DNA of 64,000 nucleotides from NCBI GenBank assembly GCA_964447405.1, contig CAYUSP010000002.1:124001-188000 (forward strand), given 5' to 3'. Within the stretch, counting starts at the first letter, position 1. The number at the start of each line of letters is the position of its first letter. The position numbers and the translations under genes are program-made. This DNA comes from JALNZF01 sp964447405. GTDB taxonomy: Bacteria; Nitrospirota; UBA9217. This document shows positions 17,584 to 25,717 of the stretch, one piece after another. A model generated the notes under the pieces. It saw only the letters and a program-made list of their open reading frames with translations, was not told the origin of the DNA and did no database searches.

Positions 17584-19185
17584 ATGGACTACACTGACGA
17601 AATAGAAAAACGGCGGACCTTCGCCATCATCAGCCACCCTGATGCTGGCAAGACCACGCTGACCGAGAAGTTCCTGCTCTTCGGCGGCGCTATCCAGGTT
17701 GCAGGCGCGGTGAAATCGAACAAAATCCGGAAAAGCACATCCTCCGATTTCATGGACATCGAGCGGCAGCGCGGCATCTCGGTCGCCACCTCGGTCATGG
17801 GCTTCGACTACAACGGGCTCAAGATCAACCTGCTCGACACGCCCGGGCACAAGGATTTCGCCGAGGACACCTACCGCACCCTGACCGCCGTGGACAGCGT
17901 CATCCTCGTCATTGACTGCGTGAAAGGCGTCGAAGAGCAGACCCTGCGGCTTATGGAAGTCTGCCGCATGCGCAGCACACCGGTCATCATCTTTGTGAAC
18001 AAGCTCGACCGCGAAGGCAAAAACCCCTTTGAGCTCCTGGACGAGCTCGAAGTGAAGCTGAACATCAAGGTCCAGCCGCTCTCCTGGCCCATTAGCATGG
18101 GCACCTCGTTCAAAGGCGTGTTCAATCTCTATACCAACAGCCTCCACCTCTTCCGCGCAGGCGGCGTCACCGTCGCCACAGACGTGCTGGAGGTCAGGGG
18201 CATTGCCGATCCCATGCTTGACCAGCAGCTCGGCGACTACGCGAAGAAGCTCAGAGAGGATGTTGAGCTCATCGAAGGAACGCACAATCCTTTTGATGTT
18301 AAGGCATATCTGCGCGGCGAGCTCGCGCCGGTCTTCTTCGGCAGCGCCATAAACAACTTCGGGGTAAAAGAACTGCTCAAAACCTTTACCGAGATCGCAC
18401 CCACGCCCGGCAGCCGTCCCACGGACCAGCGGACAGTCGAATCCAGTGAAAAGAACTTCACCGGATTCGTGTTCAAGATCCACGCGAATCTCGACCCCCG
18501 CCACCGCGACCGGATCGCTTTCATCCGCGTATGCTCCGGCAAGTTCGAGAGAAACAAAATGTTCCTCCACGTTCGGCTGGGCAAGAACATCCGCTTCACG
18601 AGCCCGGCGAGCTTTCTGGGCGCCCGCAAGAGCATCGTGGACGAAGCCTTTCCCGGTGATGTCATCGGCCTGTACGATACGGGGAACTTCAAGATCGGCG
18701 ATACGCTTACCGAGGGCGAGAAGCTCATGTTCCAGGGCATCCCCACCTTCTCGCCCGAGGTATTTAAAGAACTGATCAACCTCGATCCGGGGAAGTCAAA
18801 ACAGCTTTCCAAGGGCATCGAACAGCTGACCGATGAAGGCGTGGCCCAGCTCTTTACTCAGCAGCAGGGAAACCGCAAGATCGTCGGCACCGTGGGCCAG
18901 CTCCAGTTCGATGTGCTCCAGTATCGGCTTGAACATGAGTACACCGCAAAATGCAGGTTCGATCAGATGGCCATCTTCAAGGCATGCTGGATCACCGGTG
19001 ACAAAACGGAGATGGAAAAGTTCTGCAGGTTTAAATCCGACCGCGTCGCCACGGATAAGGACGGCAATCTCGTGTTTCTCGCCGAATCAGAGTGGGTCTT
19101 GCGGAATATGATCGAAGCCTATCCCGCGGTCAAGTTCCACTTCACGTCGGAGTTTAAGCGAGATATGCAGGAAGCAAAGCATTAG
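17584..19185 (+). CDS. prfC: Peptide chain release factor 3
   Basis: 533 residues, the usual RF3 length. GTPase motifs are G1 SHPDAGKTTLTEK, G2 region RGISVATSV, G3 DTPGHKDF and G4 NKLDRE. The insertion and C-terminal domains continue to FHFTSEFKRDMQEAKH. RF3 uses GTP to remove RF1/RF2 from the ribosome after peptide release. ATG 17584 (MDYTDEIEKRRTFAIISHPD) matches family starts; the frame is open 26 codons upstream but the promoter lies within that stretch. It is distinguished from EF-G by the QRGISVATSVM and SSDFMDIE segments. Confidence 0.95.
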   Translation: MDYTDEIEKRRTFAIISHPDAGKTTLTEKFLLFGGAIQVAGAVKSNKIRKSTSSDFMDIERQRGISVATSVMGFDYNGLKINLLDTPGHKDFAEDTYRTLTAVDSVILVIDCVKGVEEQTLRLMEVCRMRSTPVIIFVNKLDREGKNPFELLDELEVKLNIKVQPLSWPISMGTSFKGVFNLYTNSLHLFRAGGVTVATDVLEVRGIADPMLDQQLGDYAKKLREDVELIEGTHNPFDVKAYLRGELAPVFFGSAINNFGVKELLKTFTEIAPTPGSRPTDQRTVESSEKNFTGFVFKIHANLDPRHRDRIAFIRVCSGKFERNKMFLHVRLGKNIRFTSPASFLGARKSIVDEAFPGDVIGLYDTGNFKIGDTLTEGEKLMFQGIPTFSPEVFKELINLDPGKSKQLSKGIEQLTDEGVAQLFTQQQGNRKIVGTVGQLQFDVLQYRLEHEYTAKCRFDQMAIFKACWITGDKTEMEKFCRFKSDRVATDKDGNLVFLAESEWVLRNMIEAYPAVKFHFTSEFKRDMQEAKH

Positions 19186-19516
19186 TACTATAGAGCGTGC
19201 AGTGGCATCGCGCGGTGTACACCACGTTTCAGCTTCGACAGGTTGACACCTGCCGAGACCGAATCTCTCCTCCGCATATGATATGCTCGGTTTTTCAACC
19301 ATCGTATGGACCACCCCGCCTGCATCCACATGATCCACGCACCGGTTCCGCGAAAAACCAGAAACACATTGAACCCCCATTTCATTATTGTTGTTTTCCA
19401 TGACTCCGGCATATGGCTTCCTGCCATACTACGACCACATTCGACCGTAAGTTGCGAATCTTTACTAGCCGCCAGAAAGAGTGCGAAAACTCTGCACACC
19501 TGCACGCTTAATCTGC
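19186..19516. other. Intergenic stretch without a supported gene
   Basis: Between prfC and the cytochrome promoter. A minus-strand frame (19188-19505) is Trp- and Arg-rich with no ribosome binding site and no family likeness, so I do not accept it. No clear terminator is seen after prfC; a weak CAGGTTGACACCTG inverted repeat lies near 19239. Confidence 0.5.
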
Positions 19517-19545
19517 TTGATTTTGCAAAGCAGGAATGCTATCCT
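19517..19545 (+). promoter_or_regulatory. Sigma-70 type promoter for the multihaem cytochrome operon
   Basis: TTGATT (19517-19522), 17 bases, TATCCT (19540-19545). It lies about 63 bases before the cytochrome ATG. Confidence 0.5.
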
Positions 19546-19607
19546 ATCCGCACTTTGCGATCAGAGTCGCGCGTTTTATCACATTGCAAGTGAAGGAGAA
19601 GCACCCT

Positions 19608-20714
19608 ATGCAAACACTACACCTCGTGGCTTTACTGTTACTTTCCCTTTTCCTATCCAACTCCGCGCTGTCGCAGGAACTCGACTGCCTGACATGCCAC
19701 GGCAAGTTGAAAAGTGAAAAAGTGGTGCATGCTGCCATGGATATGGGATGCCCGACATGCCATTCGGGCATAGACACCAAGGCCATGCCGCATAAGAAAT
19801 TGAAGAGCGCCAAGGGCCCGAAAGGGCTGTCCGCCAATCAGCCCGACCTCTGCTACGACTGTCATGACAAAGCCAAGTTCACCAAGAAATCAGTGCACGC
19901 CGCGGTGGGCATGGGCTGCACCAGCTGCCACAATCCCCATTCGTCGAAAAATCCGAAGCTTCTTATCTCGGATGCGCCCGACCTGTGCTATGGCTGCCAC
20001 GATAAGGGTTTATTCACCCAGAAGGTCGAGCATGCCGCACTCGGCATGGGTTGCATGAGCTGCCATAATCCTCACTCATCGGACAGCCCCAAATTGCTCA
20101 CCGCTGCTCAGCCCGACATATGTTATACCTGCCACGATAAAAACAAATTCACCCACACGTATGTTCATGCTGCCGTTCCCATGGGCTGCACAGGATGCCA
20201 CAGCCCTCACTCATCCAAGAATGCCCGACTGCTCAGCGCCGATGTCCCGGATTTGTGCATGACCTGCCATGACAAAACCGAGTTTGGGAAAAAGAACGCC
20301 CACTCACCGGTCGCAGGGGGAATGTGCATGAGCTGTCACTCCCCTCATTCGACGGATGCAATGGCGTTGCTCTTGAAAAAACCGATCGACGTCTGCCTGG
20401 AATGCCATCCTGACGTCCCGAAAGCGCCGCACGCGATCTCGGGCTTCGCGCGCAACAAGAACAAGCATCCGCTGGGACTCCCGAAACCCATTTCGCAGAA
20501 AAAAGCAAAAAGGGATAAGGAAAAAGAAAAACTTGAGGCGGAAGCGCCAGATCATAAACCGAAATTCGAGCCGGACATGCAGGATCCTGCCCGCCCAGGC
20601 AAAGTTTTTTATTGTGGAAGCTGCCATAATCCGCATAGCACCGAGCACCCCCTGTTGTTCCGGTTCAACGCAAAAAATACAATGGAGCTCTGCTCCAATT
20701 GCCACAAAATGTAA
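19608..20714 (+). CDS. Periplasmic multihaem c-type cytochrome, 13 CXXCH motifs
   Basis: 368 residues with signal peptide MQTLHLVALLLLSLFLSN...ALS. I count 13 CXXCH sites: CLTCH, CPTCH, CYDCH, CTSCH, CYGCH, CMSCH, CYTCH, CTGCH, CMTCH, CMSCH, CLECH, CGSCH and CSNCH. The central part is built of units of about 45 residues, each with one CxxCHDK and one GMGCxxCHNPHSS site, giving doubled-CXXCH (paired haem) repeats. A Lys/Glu-rich segment (near 290-325) separates the last two haems. It should be an electron carrier in the periplasm or on the outer face, of the cytochrome c3/NrfB-like broad group. AAGGAGAAG precedes the ATG. A Crp/Fnr regulator follows after 31 bases and is probably co-transcribed. 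Confidence 0.93.
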   Translation: MQTLHLVALLLLSLFLSNSALSQELDCLTCHGKLKSEKVVHAAMDMGCPTCHSGIDTKAMPHKKLKSAKGPKGLSANQPDLCYDCHDKAKFTKKSVHAAVGMGCTSCHNPHSSKNPKLLISDAPDLCYGCHDKGLFTQKVEHAALGMGCMSCHNPHSSDSPKLLTAAQPDICYTCHDKNKFTHTYVHAAVPMGCTGCHSPHSSKNARLLSADVPDLCMTCHDKTEFGKKNAHSPVAGGMCMSCHSPHSTDAMALLLKKPIDVCLECHPDVPKAPHAISGFARNKNKHPLGLPKPISQKKAKRDKEKEKLEAEAPDHKPKFEPDMQDPARPGKVFYCGSCHNPHSTEHPLLFRFNAKNTMELCSNCHKM

Positions 20715-20745
20715 CACGGCACGACATCTCAGCACCCGGTGGACC

Positions 20746-21429
20746 ATGCTTGAAGAGTATTTAAAGAATATCCCCCTGTTCAGTCATTGCAAAGTCGCCC
20801 AGCTCAAGGAGATTGCTGAGCGCTGCAAGCATGCATCCTTTAAACGAGGGGATGTCATATTCCAGAAAACTGACCTGAGCACGGACCTCTACATCGTCAT
20901 TTCGGGAAAATTGAAAGCAGTGCTTGAGGATGAAGAAGGCGACGAGATGGTGCTGGCGCTGTTCGAGAAAGGGGCTTTTTTTGGAGAACTGAGCCTGCTT
21001 GACGGCAAAGGACGGTCCGCTTCGATCATTGCGGATAAGGATTCTGAGCTCGCCATCCTTAAGCAGGATGTATTCCTCGACCTGCTTTACAAAAACCCGC
21101 GCATCGCGGTCGAACTGATGACCACCCTGGTGGACCGTCTCCGCAAGGCGGATGAGATGATCGAATCGCTTGCTTTTTTTGAGGTCGGGGAGCGGCTCAT
21201 CAGGACGCTGCTGGAGTCTCCGGCTGCCGATGCTGCGAGTGCCGGTGGGTTCCTGAAAACGGGCAAACTGACGCACAAGGAACTGGCGGCACGGATCGGC
21301 AGTTCGCGCGAGGCTGTATCGAAGTGTCTGAAGGTGCTCTCCGGCAAAGGCATTGTAAAGGAATCGGAAGGAAGCATCCTGATCGCGCGGAACGCTTTAG
21401 AGCGGATCAAAGAGCACGGCAGACTTTAG
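20746..21429 (+). CDS. Crp/Fnr family transcriptional regulator
   Basis: 227 residues. The N-terminal cyclic-nucleotide-binding-type beta-barrel runs to about 125 (FKRGDVIFQKTD, LYIVISGKLKAVLEDEEGDE, and FFGELSLLDGKGRSASIIA, the phosphate-binding-cassette-like strand). A dimer helix and a C-terminal winged helix follow, with recognition helix GSSREAVSKCLKVLSGKGIV. The cassette has GELSLLDGKGRSAS, close to the GE-(x)-RSA pattern that in true Crp binds cAMP. There is no N-terminal Cys cluster, so it is not an FNR-type iron-sulphur sensor. It follows the multihaem cytochrome by 31 bases and may regulate it. A strong terminator comes after. Confidence 0.9.
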   Translation: MLEEYLKNIPLFSHCKVAQLKEIAERCKHASFKRGDVIFQKTDLSTDLYIVISGKLKAVLEDEEGDEMVLALFEKGAFFGELSLLDGKGRSASIIADKDSELAILKQDVFLDLLYKNPRIAVELMTTLVDRLRKADEMIESLAFFEVGERLIRTLLESPAADAASAGGFLKTGKLTHKELAARIGSSREAVSKCLKVLSGKGIVKESEGSILIARNALERIKEHGRL

Positions 21430-21573
21430 GACCGACCGAACTCCTCCGCACACGTTTGGCCATCCCCTCGATCTCTTCTTCAAGTCCTCGATATTAATCA
21501 CCCCGAAGACAATTGTTGGAACTGCAACCCTGCCACACTGTCGCCTTTGCATTAGGACGACTCTTGCCACTCC

Positions 21574-21616
21574 AAAAGAAAGGCCACCCTGAAGAATCGG
21601 GTGGCCTTTCTTTTTT
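21574..21616 (+). terminator. Rho-independent terminator after the cytochrome-Crp operon
   Basis: AAAGAAAGGCCACCC, loop, GGGTGGCCTTTCTTTTTT: a 14-15 bp stem with a T-run. The A-run on the other side lets it also act for the convergent trpB2 gene. Confidence 0.85.
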
Positions 21617-21673
21617 CATGCATGCTATTTTCGCCCCGGCTGCACACTATCGACACCGGAGGAGCATTACGGA

Positions 21674-23032
21674 TTAGATCTTCGGCAGTTTGTCCAGCGC
21701 CTTCTTGATGTCATCTTCCGGATGTTCGTGGTCGAACAGCTTGCCTTCGCGATAATCCGCATACGCCTGCAAGTCGAGATAGCCATGGCCGCTCAGATTG
21801 AAGAGGATGGTCTTCTGCTTGCCTTCTTCCTTTGCCTTGAGCGCTTCATCGATCGCGCAACGTACAGCGTGAGAACTCTCAGGCGCTGGGATGATCGACT
21901 CGGTGCCGGCGAACAGCACAGCCGCTTCAAAACATTTGGTCTGGCCATAGGCCCTGGCCTCGATGATCTTGTCATGGTAGAGCTGGGACACGAGCGGCGA
22001 ATCACCATGGTACCGAAGGCCGCCTGCATGAATACCCGACGGCATGAAGTCGTGGCCCAGAGTGTACATGGTCATGAGCGGTGTCATGCCGGCCACATCG
22101 CCGAAGTCGTAGCGGAACTCGCCCTTGGTAAGGGTGGGGCAGGATGTTGGTTCAACCGCAATCGCGCGCAGGTCCTTCTTTTTGCCTGACAGCTTGTCAT
22201 GCAGGAACGGGAACGCGATGCCCGCAAAATTGCTCCCGCCGCCGCAGCACGCGATCACCACATCGGGATAATCGCCCGCGATCTCGAGCTGCTTCTTTGC
22301 TTCCTGCCCGATCACCGTCTGGTGCAGGCACACATGGTTCAGCACCGAACCGAGCGCATAGTTCGTATCGTCGTGCGTGGCAGCGTCCTCGACAGCCTCG
22401 GATATGGCAATACCGAGACTTCCTGTGTTGTTGGGATCCATTTCGAGGATCTTTCTGCCGGCATTCGTGATCGTCGAGGGGCTGGCGTGCACCGTGGCGC
22501 CCCAGGTCTCCATCATCATCCTGCGGTAGGGCTTCTGGCCAAAACTTACCTTCACCATGTATACAGTGATATCGAGCCCGAACAGCTTGCCCGCGAGCGC
22601 CATGGAGGAACCCCATTGCCCTGCTCCGGTCTCGGTCGCGATGCGCTTGATGCCGGCTTTCTTGTTATAGAACGCCTGGGGAATGGACGTGTTCGGCTTA
22701 TGGCTGCCTGCCGGGCTCACGCCTTCGTATTTGTAATAGATTTTCGCGGGTGTCCCAAGCGCCTTTTCAAGCCGATGCGCGCGAAAAAGCGGTGAAGGCC
22801 TCCAGAGAGTATAGATGTCGAGGACCTCTTCAGGTATGTCGATCCAGCGCTCAGTGCTTACCTCCTGCAGGATGAGGTCCATGGGAAAGATGGGCTTGAG
22901 GTCGTCAGGACCTATGGGCTGCTTCGTTCCCGGATGGAGCGGCGGCTTGGGCTTGTTCGGCATGTCCGCCATGATGTTGTACCACTTGGTGGGGATCTCT
23001 TTGTCGGCAAGAACGATCTTAGTCTGTCGCAT
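21674..23032 (-). CDS. trpB2: Tryptophan synthase beta-like PLP enzyme, TrpB2 type
   Basis: 452 residues, longer than TrpB1 (about 400) as usual for TrpB2. The PLP lysine is in GVSPAGSHKPNTS, and the phosphate cup is CCGGGSNFAGIAFP. TrpB2-type features are the N-terminal extension (KWYNIMADMP..KPPLHPGT) and the RPSPLFRAHRLEKALGTPAKIYYKYEG block. It joins indole (or in some cases O-phosphoserine) with serine to make tryptophan, and in TrpB2 form often works without TrpA. No trpA or other trp gene is nearby, which supports a salvage role. AAGGAGGAAGC before the ATG is a strong ribosome binding site. Confidence 0.93.
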   Translation of the reverse strand: MRQTKIVLADKEIPTKWYNIMADMPNKPKPPLHPGTKQPIGPDDLKPIFPMDLILQEVSTERWIDIPEEVLDIYTLWRPSPLFRAHRLEKALGTPAKIYYKYEGVSPAGSHKPNTSIPQAFYNKKAGIKRIATETGAGQWGSSMALAGKLFGLDITVYMVKVSFGQKPYRRMMMETWGATVHASPSTITNAGRKILEMDPNNTGSLGIAISEAVEDAATHDDTNYALGSVLNHVCLHQTVIGQEAKKQLEIAGDYPDVVIACCGGGSNFAGIAFPFLHDKLSGKKKDLRAIAVEPTSCPTLTKGEFRYDFGDVAGMTPLMTMYTLGHDFMPSGIHAGGLRYHGDSPLVSQLYHDKIIEARAYGQTKCFEAAVLFAGTESIIPAPESSHAVRCAIDEALKAKEEGKQKTILFNLSGHGYLDLQAYADYREGKLFDHEHPEDDIKKALDKLPKI

Positions 23033-23087
23033 GCTTCCTCCTTAACACGGGATGATCAGGATACGATGAGCATAAAAACACGGCCAG

Positions 23088-23114
23088 TTTATACTATTTT
23101 TAATGCTTTCTCAA
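23088..23114 (-). promoter_or_regulatory. Possible promoter for trpB2
   Basis: On the minus strand TTGAGA (23109-23114), 15 bases, TATAAA (23088-23093). The spacer is shorter than usual; both boxes are otherwise good. Confidence 0.4.
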
Positions 23115-23140
23115 CGATATTTTAAATTCCGGAAAAGGGA

Positions 23141-23422
23141 TCAGGACGACATGCCGATGGAGAACATGCTGTCCAGATCGTGGCGAGAGTGGACCCGGAA
23201 GGCCATCAATGTCTCCGACTTGATGATTCCCTGAACCTGCAGCATGTGATTGGTTACCAATTCCGCCATTTGATCGTTGTCCCGCGCACGGATGACCACG
23301 GCGAGATCATACTGCCCGGCAACGGAATACACCTCGGAAATGCCATCCATTTCCGCAAGGCTCTCGGCAATTGATGTCACCTTGTTCCTTTCTACATTCA
23401 ACAGTACGAGTGCTGTTACCAT
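23141..23422 (-). CDS. Stand-alone Lrp/AsnC ligand-binding (RAM) domain protein
   Basis: 93 residues. The whole protein is one alpha-beta RAM domain as found at the C-terminus of Lrp/AsnC regulators: TALVLLNVERNKVTSIAESLAEMDGISEVYSVAGQYDLAVVIRA then MAELVTNHMLQVQGIIKSETLMAFRV. There is no DNA-binding helix-turn-helix. Such single-domain proteins bind amino acids and oligomerise, and probably modulate other regulators or enzymes. The G-Y/Q-YDL turn that shapes the ligand site is present. It lies between the radical SAM gene (58 bases upstream) and trpB2, in the same direction. AGGAGG is present before the ATG. Confidence 0.88.
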   Translation of the reverse strand: MVTALVLLNVERNKVTSIAESLAEMDGISEVYSVAGQYDLAVVIRARDNDQMAELVTNHMLQVQGIIKSETLMAFRVHSRHDLDSMFSIGMSS

Positions 23423-23480
23423 GCGTTCCTCCTCATGAATATCTGGCTAAGAGCGATTGTACCCTGCTCCATTGCCGCTG

Positions 23481-24395
23481 TCAACTGGGGTGACACCGCG
23501 GATCAGCTTCCTCAAGCTGCCCCGTGTATGCAAAACTGTGGGCAGGGCAACCACCGTGACAGCGGTCATGAAGAACGCACGATCTATCGGGACAACTATT
23601 TTTTTGCGCAGTACGAAAAAAAGTGAGTTTATTGATGTTCCAGACGGCGTGAAACGGGTCCGTAAGAATATTGCCGAGCAGAAATTCCTTTTTTCCGAAA
23701 AACAGGTTGCACGGATAGACCGAACCGTCGGGCATTATTCCGAGTTTGGTTGTGCCCGCGGGGCATCGAACGCCACACAATTCCGGATATTGTTTCGTGT
23801 CAGGAAGAAAACCTGAGCAATAGACCATGCCGACTTGTTCAGGATCATAACGCTTTTCCATTTCCGATAAAAACTGGTGAAATGGGAAGGCTTCGTTCAA
23901 CTCGGCCGGATCAAGGGCATCGCGATAGATCAGGAAATACCGCTGTGGGGCAAGTGAGAGAATCTCGTTGACAAGACAGCTGTCCAGCCCATGGCGATAA
24001 ATTGATTTAACAACAGGCTTGTGCGTCCCAATGAATTTCTTTGCCCGTACCAGGGAATCCCGGTCATTGATCGAGATGCCTACAGTGACCTGCTGCCCCA
24101 TCTGCATCATTTCTGCAAGCAGCGGCAAGTCAGTGCCGTTCGAACTCAGATTAACGGACAATCCCTGTTGAACAGCTTCGCGCACGAACGTGGCAATGTC
24201 AGGATGCAGGGTAGGTTCACCGCCAATTATGTCAAGAGTCTTTACCCTGGCGCCTTTTAGAACCACCAGCATCCGTCTGAAGTTGTTCAGGCTCATGTCA
24301 GGAGCTGGGGACATATCCCGGTTGAAACAGAAATCGCAGGACTTATTACACCTGAGCGTGGGATAGAACTGTATATAGTCAGGACCGTTGCGCAT
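23481..24395 (-). CDS. Radical SAM protein with SPASM-like C-terminal domain
   Basis: 304 residues. The N-terminal CX3CX2C (Cys16, Cys20, Cys23) binds the [4Fe-4S] cluster that cleaves S-adenosylmethionine; GGEPTLHPD (58-66) is the SAM-binding glycine-rich motif. The C-terminal third has Cys207, 211, 229, 268, 273, 279, 283 and 301, including VYPCNLF and CHGGCPA, which fits auxiliary clusters of the SPASM type. Members modify peptides or proteins or act in cofactor synthesis. I see no short precursor peptide gene next to it, so the substrate is unknown. It begins 3 bases after the end of mutY and is probably co-transcribed with it. Confidence 0.85.
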   Translation of the reverse strand: MRNGPDYIQFYPTLRCNKSCDFCFNRDMSPAPDMSLNNFRRMLVVLKGARVKTLDIIGGEPTLHPDIATFVREAVQQGLSVNLSSNGTDLPLLAEMMQMGQQVTVGISINDRDSLVRAKKFIGTHKPVVKSIYRHGLDSCLVNEILSLAPQRYFLIYRDALDPAELNEAFPFHQFLSEMEKRYDPEQVGMVYCSGFLPDTKQYPELCGVRCPAGTTKLGIMPDGSVYPCNLFFGKKEFLLGNILTDPFHAVWNINKLTFFRTAQKNSCPDRSCVLHDRCHGGCPAHSFAYTGQLEEADPRCHPS

Positions 24396-24398
24396 AAT

Positions 24399-25217
24399 CT
24401 ATACAATAAATGCCCTGCCTTTTTTACGAATGAACCCTTCTTCGGCAAGTTTTTCGAGGTTCTTCTTTACGCGCGCCGGATCCATGCCCGTCTCCTTCAC
24501 GAGCTGAGTTGCGGTCAGCGTTTGTCCTTCCACAAGAAACTTCAGGATCCTGCCGCGAACCTGACGGTTGGAATTCGCGAACGGACTCTGCCGCACATAG
24601 TGAGCGCTCTTGCGGTTAGGGTTGGCAAAGCTCTTCTTCAACATGGTACCGTAGTCCATGAGAGCGTTGTACCATTTTCGCGGATTATCAACATCCATGG
24701 TCAACTCTACCAGAGGAATAAGCTGATCGTCATGCACCATCTCGTGATCATGAAAGAACTCGTGAATATACACGCGGCGGATGTTCGTATCCATGAACAC
24801 CACAGGCTTGTTGAATGCGAAAGCCATGATTGCGCCGGAAGTGTACTTCCCGATGCCCGGAAGCGCAATGAGCTTGTCAGGCTCGGAAGGGAGCTTGCCA
24901 TGATGCTCGTCCACGACCTGCTGCGCAAGCGCTTTCAGCGCGAGCGCTCTCCGATTATAGCCCATGCCCTGCCAGATGCCGAGCAGTCGAGACAACGGAG
25001 CTTTTGCAAGTGCGGAAAAGTCAGGAAATACCTTCAGGAACGCGCGATACTTCTCGATCACCCGCTCTACCTGCGTCTGTTGGAGCATTATCTCCGAGAC
25101 AAGCACACGGTAGGGATTGCTCCGTGTCCGCCACGGCAGATCGCGTCCCTTCGTGTCATAATGCTTGTATATTTTTTTTCGGAAAGCGCGGACCTGTGTC
25201 GCAGTCAGTTGGTTCAT
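24399..25217 (-). CDS. mutY: A/G-specific adenine glycosylase (MutY), iron-sulphur-free form
   Basis: 272 residues. The HhH-GPD core is clear: catalytic Glu42 in SEIMLQQTQVERV, the helix-hairpin-helix LPGIGKYTSGAI (119-130) with Tyr125, and catalytic Asp143 with Asn145 in VVFMDTNIRRV. MutY removes adenine mispaired with 8-oxoguanine. The usual CX6CX2CX5C cluster after the core is replaced by TMLKKSFANPNRKSAHYV, and the protein has no cysteine at all. There is also no NUDIX-like C-terminal domain; instead residues 220-272 look like a winged helix (ATQLVKETGMDPARVKKNLEKLAEEGFI). It overlaps doxX by ATGA. Confidence 0.88.
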   Translation of the reverse strand: MNQLTATQVRAFRKKIYKHYDTKGRDLPWRTRSNPYRVLVSEIMLQQTQVERVIEKYRAFLKVFPDFSALAKAPLSRLLGIWQGMGYNRRALALKALAQQVVDEHHGKLPSEPDKLIALPGIGKYTSGAIMAFAFNKPVVFMDTNIRRVYIHEFFHDHEMVHDDQLIPLVELTMDVDNPRKWYNALMDYGTMLKKSFANPNRKSAHYVRQSPFANSNRQVRGRILKFLVEGQTLTATQLVKETGMDPARVKKNLEKLAEEGFIRKKGRAFIV

Positions 25218-25663
25218 GTCGCCGATCGCTCTCCAAATATCACCTTGTCCAATGAAAATTTGCCAGGCCCCATCGCGACAAGGATGATCGCGACGATAAA
25301 ATATGATGCGGCCAGCTCAAATGAGCGTCCTCCGGTCATGTTCACGAAGGGGTCTTTCATCACCATCGAATGCATATAAACCGCCACAGCCATGGTAAAT
25401 CCGATCCCCAGTGATGCGAGCGGAGTCAATAGTCCGATCATCCATGCGATCCCTCCGCCGAACTCCGAGAAAGCGGCGAGGAACTGAAAGAAGCCAGGTA
25501 CCGGGGATTGCGGACCCATCCAGTTGAAAGGGTTTTGTATCTTGCCCCACCCGTGAATGATGAATGCGGCACCGACGATCAGGCGCAGCAGAAGCAGGGC
25601 GGCTGATGCAAGCGCCGGTTGAGGCAACGGATACAGAAAACGCTTGATACTATCAATAGTCAT
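25214..25663 (-). CDS. DoxX family membrane protein
   Basis: 149 residues, four membrane helices: SAALLLLRLIVGAAFIIHGWGKI, then FLAAFSEFGGGIAWMIGLL, then ASLGIGFTMAVAVYMHSM, and a last one SYFIVAIILVAMG. The R-x-x-x-G-x-x-x-x-HGxxK pattern in helix one and the FxExxGG in helix two are the DoxX signature. DoxX-like proteins support redox or sulphur metabolism and the handling of oxidative stress, but most are uncharacterised. ATG 25663 is chosen because AAGGAGG lies six to seven bases before it; the frame continues ten codons upstream. Its coupling to mutY, which repairs oxidative damage, fits an oxidative-stress context. Confidence 0.87.
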   Translation of the reverse strand: MTIDSIKRFLYPLPQPALASAALLLLRLIVGAAFIIHGWGKIQNPFNWMGPQSPVPGFFQFLAAFSEFGGGIAWMIGLLTPLASLGIGFTMAVAVYMHSMVMKDPFVNMTGGRSFELAASYFIVAIILVAMGPGKFSLDKVIFGERSAT

Positions 25664-25717
25664 GTGAAACCTCCTTTTCGTGTCCCCAATCATACCACCT
25701 TGAAATATACTTATAAT

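Noticed and set aside
17431..18570. 379-codon minus-strand frame over prfC
   Set aside because: A shadow of the RF3 gene, with no start signal or recognisable domain.
19188..19505. Trp-rich small minus-strand frame in the gap after prfC
   Set aside because: No ribosome binding site, no family likeness, and odd composition; not enough to call a gene.
19608..20714. Repeats in the cytochrome gene as a CRISPR-like array
   Set aside because: The periodicity comes from repeated protein units with CXXCH; there are no short exact DNA repeats separated by unique spacers, and no cas genes exist in the window.
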